Shown piece after piece: positions 6,258 to 12,280 of a DNA stretch of 12,280 nt (its first letter is position 1; each line of letters starts with the position of its first letter). The notes under the pieces were generated by a model. It made no database searches and had not been told where the DNA came from. It worked only from the letters and a program-made list of their open reading frames with translations. Where the stretch lies: contig CALAQT010000486.1 of assembly GCA_937888775.1 (NCBI GenBank), positions 1-12,280 of the forward strand, written 5' to 3'. The DNA is from an uncultured Actinomycetes bacterium (GTDB taxonomy: Bacteria; Actinomycetota; Thermoleophilia; Solirubrobacterales; Solirubrobacteraceae). The position numbers and the translations under genes were made by a program.

Positions 6258-6658
6258 CCAAGCAGTCCCTCGAAGCCAACATCGACAGGCTCGAGGCGCG
6301 GGTTCGCGCTGAGTTGGACTGGAAGGCGCGGCTCCGCCGCGACGGTCCGCGCTACGCGATCGTCGGCGGTGTGGTGGTTGCCGCGGCCGTCGGCGTCCTC
6401 GTGCTCCGCCGCGCGCTGCGCGGCGAGGAGAAGGCCCCGGCCCATGCGCCCACCTCCATGCAGGAGATGGCCGCCGAGCTGGCCGCCATCCGCAAGAAGC
6501 TCGACGGCGCCAAGCTCGAGGCCGACAGCGGACCGGTGTGGCAGAAGCTGGCCATCCGGGCGGTGTCGGCAGCGGCCGCCGCCGGTGGCACGTACGCCGC
6601 GCGCCGGTTCATGACCCGCGCCGGGGACCAGGCCGCCGCGGCGGCCGGTCCGGCCTGA
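6215..6658 (+). CDS. DUF3618-like membrane protein
   Basis: The protein has 147 residues from GTG 6215, which sits 7 nt after AAGGAGG (6201-6207). The N-terminal helix (about 1-42: AIDQAERERELTKQSLEANIDRLEARV) is charged and probably coiled-coil. It matches the DUF3618 pattern of an acidic/basic helix before one membrane span. That span is about 48-65 (AIVGGVVVAAAVGVLVL). A polar stretch and a second Ala-rich hydrophobic segment (about 113-128) follow. Function is unknown. The gene overlaps the holin-family gene by 43 nt and ends 7 nt before the penicillin-binding protein, so all three should be coexpressed. The large overlap means the start is set mainly by the strong ribosome binding site. 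Confidence 0.78.
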   Translation: MGQAIDQAERERELTKQSLEANIDRLEARVRAELDWKARLRRDGPRYAIVGGVVVAAAVGVLVLRRALRGEEKAPAHAPTSMQEMAAELAAIRKKLDGAKLEADSGPVWQKLAIRAVSAAAAAGGTYAARRFMTRAGDQAAAAAGPA

Positions 6659-6665
6659 GGAGCGG

Positions 6666-8897
6666 ATGGCCCGCACCCGTAGGTCCAGCGCGCCCACCGG
6701 CCGTCCCGGTTCCCCCCGGGCGACGCGAGCGCGCGCGTCCAGCCGGCGCTGGCGGCTGAGCCGCCGCTGGAAGCGCGTCATCGCCGTCGGGCTCGGGTTC
6801 TTCGCGCTCTGCGCGGCTGTCGTCGGTGGACTGATCGCCTACGCCGCGGCCACGCTGCCCGACATCAACAGCATCGGCAAGGCCACGGGCACGATCCGGA
6901 TCCTCGACTCCCACGGGACGCTGATCGCCGAGGTCGGGCACAACAACCAGAACCAGCACAACGTCACCATCGGCCAGATCGCGCCCATCCTCCAGAAGGC
7001 CACCATCGCCGCCGAGGATCGCAACTTCTACAACGAGGGAGCGTTCAACCCGGGGCGCGTTCTCAAGGCGTTCGTCGACGACCTCATCCTGCGCCGCCCC
7101 GCCGAGGGTGCGAGCACGATCACGCAGCAGCTCGCCAAGCAGGCGTTCTTCGGGGGCAACGCGGCGAAGTCCCCGCTGCGCAAGGTGCAAGAGGCACTGC
7201 TCGCCAACCAGCTCGACGGCCGCTACACCAAGGACCAGATCCTCGACCAGTACCTCAACATCACCTACTACGGCGAGAACGCCTACGGCGTGGAGGCGGC
7301 GTCGCTGCGCTACTTCGGCAAGCACGCCAAGGACCTCAACCTGATGGAGGCCTCGCTGCTCGCCGGTCTCCCCCAGGCGCCGTCCTCCGACGATCCCTAC
7401 AAGAATCCCGATGCCGCGTACGCGCGTATGAATTACGTGCTCAACAGCCTGGTGGCGGTGGGTGACATCAAGCAGTCGGACGCCGACGCGGTGAATCCGC
7501 TGGTTGGGGGCAGCAATCCCAGCGCTGCGCAGGTGGCGCAGCAGAAGGTCAACCAGCAGGCGCTGCAGACCGACCTCAACAAGGGCAAGTCGAGCACCGG
7601 GGCGGGCGCGGCGCCGCACTTCACCCAGTACATCGAGGACCAGCTGCAGACCATCTTCGGGCAGGACGATCCGTCACTCCTGCAGGGCGACCTGGTGGTC
7701 ACCACCACGCTCGACCTCGGCATCCAGGCCAAGGCGCAGGCGGCGGTGGCGGCCGGAGTGGCCAAGCTCACATCGAGCGGGGCCAACAACGGCGCCCTGC
7801 TGATGATCGACGCACGCACCGGCAACATCGAGGCGATGGTGGGGTCGGCCGATTTCACCAACAACGACATCGCCGGCCAGTACAACGTCGTCCTCGCGTC
7901 ACGACGGCCGGGATCGTCGTTCAAGCCCTACGTGTACGAGACCGGGTTCAAGGAGGGCGTGCTCAAGCCGGACAGCATCCTCCAGGACACAGCGAGCGAG
8001 TCCAAGAAACTGGGCGGGGTGCCGGACTTCGACGGCCGCTTCCTCGGGCCGATCACCGCGGCGCGCGCGCTGGTGCTCTCGCGGAACGTGGCAACCGAAC
8101 AGGCGATGCAGATCGCCGGCGTGCAGCAGGTCATCAACCTCGCCTACAGCATGGGCATCTCGTCGACCCTGACGCCGCAGGCGCCCAACCTCAGCACCGC
8201 GATCGGCTCGTCGGCGGTGCGGATGATCGACCACACGTCCGCATACGCCGCGTTTGCCAATGGTGGCCACAAGGTGGTGGCGCGTGGGATTCTCAAGATC
8301 ACAGACGGCACAGGCGCCGTGTTGCGCGACTTCACCACGGCGCCGAACTACGGTGATGTGCTGACACCGGCGCAGGCATGGAGCATCACCGCGATCCTGC
8401 GCAACTACGCCAAGCAGTGGAACCTGCGATTCAAGTACGACACCGCCGGCAAGTCGGGGACCACCGACAACTTTGTTGACTCCTACTACATGACGTACAC
8501 GCCGGATTGGGTGGTGGCGACGTGGACCGGCCACACCAGCGGCACCAACCCCGCCGAGCAGGGCATGAACGGTGTGTTCGGCACCAGCACGGGGGCGGCG
8601 ATCGCCGTACCGTTCGTCAACACGCTCTCCAAACCCAGCGCCTTCAGACCGGTGAGCGGTTCGCTGCCGGACTGCTCGCAGAGCGACACCGGGTTCAACA
8701 CGAGCACGGGCTGCCCGACACCGACGCCGAGCCCGACGCCCTCGACCACACCGACGCCGACCGACACGCCGGTGGTCACGGTGCCGGCTGTGACACCCAC
8801 GCCCAGCCCGTCACCCTCGCTGTTACCGTCGGCGGGGCCAACGGCCGCGCGCAGGATCGCTCTGGCCGACGCCGTCGGCCGGCGCCGGGGTGGTTAG
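6666..8897 (+). CDS. Class A penicillin-binding protein (GT51 transglycosylase plus transpeptidase)
   Basis: The 743-residue protein polymerises and cross-links peptidoglycan outside the membrane. A basic cytoplasmic head (1-37) precedes one membrane anchor (about 38-62). The GT51 domain contains E117-D118 in AAEDRNFY, GASTITQQLAKQ (148-159) and the RKVQEALLANQL and QILDQYLN motifs. The transpeptidase domain has SxxK at S417-K420 (PGSSFKP), SRN at 472-474 and KSGTT at 596-600. A Thr/Pro/Ser-rich tail follows from about 684, with C670 and C683 placed to form a disulfide. In motif 1 the usual His-x-Gly after EDxxF reads N-E-G-A, a departure noted under findings. ATG 6666 follows GGAG (6659-6662) at a short 3-nt spacing. 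It is the last gene of the operon and meets a convergent gene 7 bp on. Confidence 0.95.
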   Translation: MARTRRSSAPTGRPGSPRATRARASSRRWRLSRRWKRVIAVGLGFFALCAAVVGGLIAYAAATLPDINSIGKATGTIRILDSHGTLIAEVGHNNQNQHNVTIGQIAPILQKATIAAEDRNFYNEGAFNPGRVLKAFVDDLILRRPAEGASTITQQLAKQAFFGGNAAKSPLRKVQEALLANQLDGRYTKDQILDQYLNITYYGENAYGVEAASLRYFGKHAKDLNLMEASLLAGLPQAPSSDDPYKNPDAAYARMNYVLNSLVAVGDIKQSDADAVNPLVGGSNPSAAQVAQQKVNQQALQTDLNKGKSSTGAGAAPHFTQYIEDQLQTIFGQDDPSLLQGDLVVTTTLDLGIQAKAQAAVAAGVAKLTSSGANNGALLMIDARTGNIEAMVGSADFTNNDIAGQYNVVLASRRPGSSFKPYVYETGFKEGVLKPDSILQDTASESKKLGGVPDFDGRFLGPITAARALVLSRNVATEQAMQIAGVQQVINLAYSMGISSTLTPQAPNLSTAIGSSAVRMIDHTSAYAAFANGGHKVVARGILKITDGTGAVLRDFTTAPNYGDVLTPAQAWSITAILRNYAKQWNLRFKYDTAGKSGTTDNFVDSYYMTYTPDWVVATWTGHTSGTNPAEQGMNGVFGTSTGAAIAVPFVNTLSKPSAFRPVSGSLPDCSQSDTGFNTSTGCPTPTPSPTPSTTPTPTDTPVVTVPAVTPTPSPSPSLLPSAGPTAARRIALADAVGRRRGG
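8715..8819 (+). repeat. Low-complexity Pro/Thr/Ser tail of the penicillin-binding protein
   Basis: Imperfect repeats of CCGACGCC and CCGAGCCC encode PTPTPSPTPSTTPTPTD and then PTPSPSPS. Such extracellular tails are common at the C-terminus of actinobacterial-type class A enzymes and may span the cell wall or carry glycans. The repeats are prone to length change by slippage. Confidence 0.8.
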
Positions 8898-8904
8898 CCG
8901 AGCG

Positions 8905-9240
8905 TCAACGGCGCTCGAGCAGCTCGCGGAAGCCGCCCTGGTGGGCGGAGAGGAGGTCGCGAAGGTCGAGCAGTTCGTCCGAGCTGATCGGCTCCGACAT
9001 CGAGGGGATGCCCTCGCTGATCGTCGGCACCCGCTGGGGCGCGTTCTCGATCAACTCACCGTCCGCCTGGAAGATGATCTGGAGCAGGTTCTCGTCGTTG
9101 CACGAGGCGCAGGTGACCCGCACCAGGGCCCGGTTGCCCTGCTGGGTGATCACCTTGATCCCGCAATCCGCCATGTTGGTATTGCAGACCGCGCAGCGGT
9201 ATCGCTTGGCCTGGGAGCGGAGCAACTCAGGGAGATCCAT
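8905..9240 (-). CDS. Small zinc-ribbon protein, unknown function
   Basis: I do not recognise a named family. The protein has 111 residues from ATG 9240. C16-x2-C19 (CAVC) and C44-x2-C47 (CASC) form a likely zinc ribbon, with an extra C26 between them. The beta-hairpin between the pairs (IKVITQQGNRALVRVTC) fits a rubredoxin-like knuckle. The second half is acidic and helical (SSDELLDLRDLLSAHQGGFRELLE). A frame extension to 9366 runs into the tRNA region and is rejected. There is no ribosome binding site, but TATACT lies 9 nt upstream of the ATG, so a leaderless transcript is likely. It could bind nucleic acid or act as a small regulator. It converges on the penicillin-binding protein gene with a 7-bp gap. 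Confidence 0.8.
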   Translation of the reverse strand: MDLPELLRSQAKRYRCAVCNTNMADCGIKVITQQGNRALVRVTCASCNDENLLQIIFQADGELIENAPQRVPTISEGIPSMSEPISSDELLDLRDLLSAHQGGFRELLERR

Positions 9241-9249
9241 CAGGGATTG

Positions 9250-9255
9250 AGTATA
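9250..9255 (-). promoter_or_regulatory. -10 box of the zinc-ribbon gene, probably leaderless
   Basis: On the minus strand TATACT lies 9 nt before the ATG at 9240, so transcription would begin at or close to the start codon. A weak -35 candidate (TTTGGC) is 16 nt upstream. The missing ribosome binding site agrees with this reading. Confidence 0.42.
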
Positions 9256-9333
9256 GACCCGGGTGGTGGGCGCCAAACCCGTGCTGAACTCACGGCGAGG
9301 GGTTCCGGGGCGGTTCGTGAGGCGGCCCTCGGG

Positions 9334-9339
9334 TAGACT
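9334..9339 (+). promoter_or_regulatory. Possible -10 box of the tRNA gene
   Basis: TAGACT fits TAnnnT and lies 13 nt before the mature tRNA 5' end, a usual distance. No convincing -35 box is visible. Confidence 0.33.
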
Positions 9340-9352
9340 TCCCCCCGCCCGC

Positions 9353-9427
9353 TGGGGAGTGGCCAAGTGGTAAGGCAGCTGATTCTGGATCAGCCAATCA
9401 GAGGTTCGAATCCTCTCTCCCCAGCCA
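9353..9427 (+). tRNA. trnQ: tRNA-Gln (anticodon CUG), CCA encoded
   Basis: A full cloverleaf can be drawn. The acceptor stem is TGGGGAG (9353-9359) with CTCCCCA (9417-9423). The D stem is GCC/GGC (9362-9364 with 9374-9376). The anticodon stem is GCTGA/TCAGC (9378-9382 with 9390-9394), and its loop TTCTGGA places CTG at 9385-9387. A 5-nt variable loop is at 9395-9399. The T stem is AGAGG/CCTCT (9400-9404 with 9412-9416), with loop TTCGAAT. G9424 is the discriminator and CCA is encoded at 9425-9427. It reads CAG codons, the main Gln codon in this GC-rich genome. A copy of its last 12 nt follows 3 nt later. Confidence 0.97.
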
Positions 9428-9442
9428 TTGTCTCCCCAGCCA
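9416..9442 (+). repeat. 12-nt tandem copy of the tRNA-Gln 3' end
   Basis: TCTCCCCAGCCA occurs at 9416-9427 (the tRNA 3' end with CCA) and again at 9431-9442, separated by TTG. It may be a slippage duplication or the trace of an element using the tRNA 3' end as attachment site. No integrase gene is visible. Confidence 0.75.
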
Positions 9443-9460
9443 AGCTGCGCTTGGCCGGGG
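9434..9460 (+). terminator. Hairpin directly after tRNA-Gln
   Basis: GCCAAGC (9439-9445) and GCTTGGC (9449-9455) form a 7-bp stem with a TGC loop. After one mismatch, CCCC (9434-9437) and GGGG (9457-9460) extend it. Its position fits tRNA termination or 3' processing, although no T tract follows directly. Confidence 0.4.
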
Positions 9461-9478
9461 GGGCCCCGTTGTTCTTAC

Positions 9479-9499
9479 AGAGGGGCGATGCGCCCCTCT
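9479..9499. terminator. Second strong hairpin downstream of tRNA-Gln
   Basis: AGAGGGGCG (9479-9487) and CGCCCCTCT (9491-9499) pair perfectly over 9 bp around a 3-nt ATG loop. There is no T tract on the plus strand. As a hairpin it works in either direction and could end transcripts from both the tRNA and the ABC operon. Confidence 0.4.
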
Positions 9500-9506
9500 C
9501 GCAGCA

Positions 9507-9559
9507 CCGGCAGAGCCGGCGCAGCTCACTCCCCACTCGGCGCGACTCCGCGCCGGCTC
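9507..9559. repeat. Three mutually exclusive inverted repeats in the noncoding gap
   Basis: GAGCCGGCGC (9513-9522) pairs perfectly with GCGCCGGCTC (9550-9559). Two smaller hairpins use the same arms: CCGGC/GCCGG (9507-9511 with 9515-9519) and GGCGCG/CGCGCC (9539-9544 with 9549-9554). The whole stretch 9428-9624 holds no supported gene. Confidence 0.55.
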
Positions 9560-9624
9560 GCCCAGCTTCTCGTGGACGTTTGACGGACGCGCGATGAACG
9601 TCCCATGGACGTCCGGCCTCCACT

Positions 9625-9933
9625 TCACTCCAATTTGAGCGAGATCCAGAGGTCTGGTTTGACGAGTGCAGCCACCATGACCGGCCACACGAGAGCGCTG
9701 CGACACCTGAAGCTGACGACGTCTCCGTCCGCAGTATCGAAGGACCGCAGCGGACTGACGTGCCCACCCCCGCTGAGGCGCAGAGTGTGATGCCCTGGCT
9801 CGATGGGTAGCTCGACTGTCTGTCGATAGGCAATCGAGCCGACCACACTGCCATCGATCTCCATGCCCCATTCGCGGTCGTTACCTGTTCCGCCCCATCT
9901 CCTCGACAACCTTAGTGTCGCAGCGGCCATCAT
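9625..9933 (-). CDS. Small PEGA-like beta-rich protein in an ABC exporter operon
   Basis: The protein has 102 residues from ATG 9933, with AGGAGG (9939-9944) 5 nt upstream; a TTG at 9936 is a less likely start. It opens with a beta strand (AAATLRLSRRWGG). The segment MEIDGSVVGSIAYRQTVELPIEPGHHTLRL (about 24-53) is a PEGA-like pattern in which a short sheet carries a conserved PGxHTL turn. After DGDVVSFRC a hydrophobic segment (about 79-90) ends in LVKPDLWISLKLE, which may touch or span the membrane. Function is unknown. It follows the permease gene by 26 bp and is probably the third gene of that transcript, so a role beside the exporter is inferred. Confidence 0.78.
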   Translation of the reverse strand: MMAAATLRLSRRWGGTGNDREWGMEIDGSVVGSIAYRQTVELPIEPGHHTLRLSGGGHVSPLRSFDTADGDVVSFRCRSALVWPVMVAALVKPDLWISLKLE

Positions 9934-9959
9934 CAAGCCCTCCTACTTACCGAAGCTTT

Positions 9960-10745
9960 TCACGCCGATGTCCGGCGAGCAACTGGATCCGTGATGCCGA
10001 CGGGCTTCTGGGCTTTGGCCCCCGTGATCAAGCGCTCGCGGTCGAACACCGCCGACACGACGCGAAACAGAATGACGTCGGCCACAAGCAGGACCAGTGC
10101 GAACACCACCGCGAGGGTGACGCTTGGAGTGAACACGTTGAAGGACACCAGAGCAACCACCGCGAGTGGCGGGACGCTCGCCAGCGTTCCCAGCTGTTGG
10201 GCGACTCGGACGTCGCTTGCCCGCGCTGAGATGCCGATGCCAACCCAGATCGACCATCCCGCCAGCAGTGGTGCGAAGAGGATTTCCGCGAGGACATGGG
10301 AGCCCTGCCACAGGGCCGGAGCGACCGCCGCGTTGCTGGCGAAGAGCCGCGCGGTGACCTCGATGACGGCGAAGAGCACGTAGGCGATGGCGACCGAGGG
10401 AACGACCACGCCCAGCGCCTTGCCGAGCAGCAGCTCCTCGCGGCGCAGTGGGGTGGTCAGCAGGGGCTCGAGGGTTCCCTGCTCGCGCTCTCCGACCACG
10501 GAGTACGCGGCAATGACGGCGGGTAGCAAGGCGGGCGCAACCAGCAGCAGCAGAAACGTGGCTCCGACGGCCTTGTCTACAGTGGTTGCCGGAACCGTCG
10601 GGCCGAGCCGGAAGATGGTGACGATGGGCTCGATGAGGAAGACCAGCGGCAGCACCGCCATGGTCCCGATGATGAAGGGGCTGCGGCGGTACTCGCGGAG
10701 TTCCTTGCGGAGGACCGCGGCGAGCCGGCCGATGTTGATTCTCAT
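9960..10745 (-). CDS. ABC-2 type transporter permease
   Basis: The 261-residue integral membrane protein has six likely spans, at about 25-45, 62-82, 112-133, 151-173, 188-208 and 210-230. Between the second and third lies EREQGTLEPLLTTPLRREELLLGK (from 86). This is the conserved cytoplasmic motif of ABC-2/NatB-type permeases that contacts the ATPase. The first residues (MRINIGRLAAVLRKELREYRRSP) form the usual amphipathic connecting helix. It should pair with the ATPase encoded just upstream: the stop and start overlap by 4 nt (ATGA), giving tight coupling. Cargo is unknown; NatAB-like ion, drug or lipid export are all possible. Confidence 0.92.
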   Translation of the reverse strand: MRINIGRLAAVLRKELREYRRSPFIIGTMAVLPLVFLIEPIVTIFRLGPTVPATTVDKAVGATFLLLLVAPALLPAVIAAYSVVGEREQGTLEPLLTTPLRREELLLGKALGVVVPSVAIAYVLFAVIEVTARLFASNAAVAPALWQGSHVLAEILFAPLLAGWSIWVGIGISARASDVRVAQQLGTLASVPPLAVVALVSFNVFTPSVTLAVVFALVLLVADVILFRVVSAVFDRERLITGAKAQKPVGITDPVARRTSA

Positions 10746-11734
10746 CGCGGGCGTGCCTCGGGATCCTCATCGATCAGTTGGAGATAGACGTCCTCCAGGG
10801 AGTGACGGGACTCGGTGATGGTGACCACGTCGGCGCCCGCCGCGACCAGTGCTCGGGTCACGTGCGCAGCGGCCGTCCTCGGGTCGGTGACGCTCAACAC
10901 GTAACTGGCCGCGCCCTCGGGCCGCCAGCTCTCCACTCCCGTCGTGCCGTTGAATACCTCATCGGGCGCACGCAGTGGTGCAGCGGTCTCGACCAGCAGG
11001 GACCTGGTGAACAGGCTCTCCCGGAGCTCCTCGGGTCGTCCCACAGAACGGAGTGTGGTGTTGAGGATGGCGACCCGATCGCAGAGACGTTCGGCCTCCT
11101 CGAGGCGGTGGGTGGTGAGGAAGATGGTGACGCCGCGCTCACGCAGGCCGTTGATCAGATCGTGCACCTCGCGCGCGGCGACCGGGTCGAGGCCGGATGT
11201 CGGCTCGTCCAAGAACATCACCATCGGATCGTTGAGCAGGGCTCGGGCCAGCCCGACGCGCTGGCGCAACCCCTTGGAGAGGCTCCCGCAGATGTCGTTG
11301 GCCCGCGCCGTAAGGTTGACGGCTTCGAGCGCCCGGTCGATCCGAGGACCAGGGCTGCGGAGGCCGTAGAGGCCGGCGAAGAACTCGAGGTTCTCGGTCA
11401 CGGTGAGGCGGCCGTAGAGGCCCGGGTTCTCGGGCATGACCGAGATGCGCTGGCGAATCTCGCTGCCGTTGTCCGCGGTCAGAGGGATGCCGGCGACGAC
11501 GGCTGACCCCGAGGTCGGCGCGATCAGTGTCCCCAGGGTGCGGACGGTGGTCGTCTTCCCCGCGCCGTTCGGCCCCAGGAAGCCGAACACCTCACCGGCG
11601 GCAACGGTGAAGGAGACGTCCTCGAATGCCGTGCGCCCACCGAACCGTTTGGTGAGGTGGTCGGCCGCGAGGGCCGGAGCTCCGTTGGCGGTCGGGCTGT
11701 CCCCACGAGCTTGCGTTGGCGTCTCAGGGAACAT
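10742..11734 (-). CDS. ABC transporter ATP-binding protein (ABC-2/NatA-type)
   Basis: The 330-residue cytoplasmic ATPase energises the permease encoded downstream. Walker A is GPNGAGKT (54-61). The Q-loop position reads SVMPENPGLYGRLT, where Pro-Glu replaces Gln as in many NatA-like proteins. The signature is SKGLRQRV (153-160), Walker B is MVMFLDEP with D176 and E177, the D-loop is SGLDP, and the switch His is H209. The C-terminal region (about 245-325) is the extra domain common in drug- and lipid-export ATPases and ends in HSLEDVYLQL. The ATG at 11734 lacks a ribosome binding site, but no other start precedes the domain. A minus-strand TTGACG at 11765-11770 might be a -35 box. The gene diverges from the SPFH remnant, with 51 bp between. 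Confidence 0.95.
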   Translation of the reverse strand: MFPETPTQARGDSPTANGAPALAADHLTKRFGGRTAFEDVSFTVAAGEVFGFLGPNGAGKTTTVRTLGTLIAPTSGSAVVAGIPLTADNGSEIRQRISVMPENPGLYGRLTVTENLEFFAGLYGLRSPGPRIDRALEAVNLTARANDICGSLSKGLRQRVGLARALLNDPMVMFLDEPTSGLDPVAAREVHDLINGLRERGVTIFLTTHRLEEAERLCDRVAILNTTLRSVGRPEELRESLFTRSLLVETAAPLRAPDEVFNGTTGVESWRPEGAASYVLSVTDPRTAAAHVTRALVAAGADVVTITESRHSLEDVYLQLIDEDPEARPR

Positions 11735-11785
11735 ATCTGCGTGATCTCATTCCGCTAGTACCTTCGTCAAGCACGGGAGGGCGGT

Positions 11786-12229
11786 ATGAGTTCGGAGAAC
11801 CCCAGCGGGGGAATTTCACTCGCCAAGAACCCGGCTCCACTGACCGAGCGGGCCGCGTTCGCGCTCTCAGGCTGGTCGGTGCTCCTGGGGGGCATGCTCA
11901 AGGTCAACGATGCGGACGGCAACCCCATCGAGATCGCCGCTGCGGTGGTCTGGAGCGTGGAGGACACGGCGCGCGCTCTCTTCGCGGTTGACAACTACGT
12001 CGAGTTCGTCCGCGTACAGGCGGAGGCCAGTTCGTCACGTCGCGAGCGGATATGCTTACGACACGCGTGGGAGCGACATTCCATCGCTGCGAGGAAACGC
12101 TGACGAGATCAACGAGCAACTCTCCTCGGAGATCGCAAGCGCAAGGCGGCAATGGTGAGCAACCTGCTGGTGGTGCTCTGTAGTGATCACGACACTCAGC
12201 CCGTCGTCAACACGGGCTCGCTGTACTAG
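11786..12229 (+). pseudogene. Decayed SPFH-domain (stomatin/flotillin-like) gene
   Basis: Four blocks of one SPFH protein survive in order. Block 1 (11786 to about 11893) is an N-terminal head ending in GWSVLLGG. Block 2 (about 11894 to 12029) reads [19 protein letters not shown] and [18 protein letters not shown]. Block 3 (about 12030-12137) is in another frame, with [12 protein letters not shown] and [17 protein letters not shown]. Block 4 (12140-12229) returns to the first frame with [14 protein letters not shown] and [11 protein letters not shown], then TAG. Most of the N-terminal SPFH strands are missing between blocks 1 and 2, and a long helical segment between blocks 3 and 4. The frame shifts near 12027-12030 (net 2-nt loss or 1-nt gain). 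The start keeps a good GGGAGGG ribosome binding site (11775-11781). The open frame ends at 12103, so at most a 105-residue fragment is made. Intact relatives are membrane-scaffold proteins. Confidence 0.85.
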
Positions 12230-12280
12230 TGCTACACGGCGTAAATAGGTTGCATGTTGGTGAGGCATCGGGGATGATGT

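Noticed and set aside
5844..6658. Prophage lysis cassette
   Set aside because: The holin-family and DUF3618-like pair is a normal chromosomal pair; no endolysin, capsid or tail genes are present.
5384..6781. 465-residue minus-strand open frame
   Set aside because: It runs antisense across four well-supported genes with ribosome binding sites; it shows no domain.
6609..7619. 336-residue minus-strand open frame
   Set aside because: Antisense to the GT51 domain, where the plus-strand motifs are intact.
8715..8819. CRISPR-like or tandem repeat array
   Set aside because: The short repeats are in frame and encode the Pro/Thr/Ser tail of the penicillin-binding protein; there are no spacers.
9241..9366. 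Upstream extension of the zinc-ribbon protein
   Set aside because: It would pass through its own promoter and the tRNA promoter to the tRNA 5' end; ATG 9240 fits the domain start.
9390..9871. Two minus-strand frames ending in GREDSNL and GERGFEPLIG
   Set aside because: Their ends are antisense translations of the tRNA, a well-known source of false proteins; the rest overlaps the PEGA-like gene and the hairpin region.
12056..12268. 70-residue minus-strand frame at the right end
   Set aside because: Antisense to the SPFH remnant, with no ribosome binding site or recognisable motif; 12230-12280 shows nothing I can support.

Overview
The window is about two-thirds G+C, with strong GC bias at third codon positions, frequent GTG starts and GGAGG-type ribosome binding sites. 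The gene content is a class A penicillin-binding protein with a Pro/Thr-rich tail, a holin-family plus DUF3618-like membrane pair, HspR-like MerR regulators without metal-binding cysteines, a GT20 synthase and remnants of an SPFH protein. Together these suggest a Gram-positive-type high-GC bacterium of the Actinomycetota, Chloroflexota or Ca. Dormibacterota kind. This placement is inference and no marker gene fixes the phylum.

Layout. (1) Positions 1-1147, minus strand: a stand-alone response-regulator receiver protein, a hotdog-fold acyl-CoA thioesterase 23 bp downstream, and the start of a small membrane protein that resembles PrgI and runs off the left edge. (2) Positions 1326-4438, plus strand: an NAD(P)-dependent aldehyde dehydrogenase followed 41 bp later by a GT20 trehalose-6-phosphate-synthase-like enzyme. 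The best start of the second gene is a CTG preceded by a perfect AGGAGG. (3) Positions 4398-4601, minus strand: a 67-residue single-span membrane protein whose 3' end overlaps the 3' end of the GT20 gene. (4) Positions 4647-8897, plus strand: two HspR-like MerR paralogues (about 70% identical by eye) flank a receiver-only response regulator. The second MerR gene continues almost without gaps into a holin-family membrane protein, a DUF3618-like membrane protein and a bifunctional penicillin-binding protein. Overlaps and 1-7 bp gaps from 5115 to 8897 imply one operon linking a phospho-signal and a MerR factor to envelope synthesis. (5) Positions 8905-9240, minus strand: a small zinc-ribbon protein with a probable leaderless promoter. 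(6) Positions 9353-9560: tRNA-Gln(CUG) with encoded CCA, a 12-nt duplication of its 3' end, and a run of GC-rich hairpins. (7) Positions 9625-11734, minus strand: a three-gene ABC-2 exporter operon (ATPase, permease, small PEGA-like protein). (8) Positions 11786-12229, plus strand: a decayed SPFH-domain gene. Four conserved blocks survive, joined by two apparent internal deletions and frame changes.

No CRISPR array, transposase, integrase or recognised defence system is present. The less ordinary items are the CTG-started GT20 gene, the MerR-receiver-MerR arrangement with a 6-N7-6 palindrome over its promoter, the structured DNA and 3'-end duplication beside the tRNA, and the block-preserving SPFH pseudogene. 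I do not see a clear undescribed system; the MerR/receiver/envelope operon is the nearest candidate.
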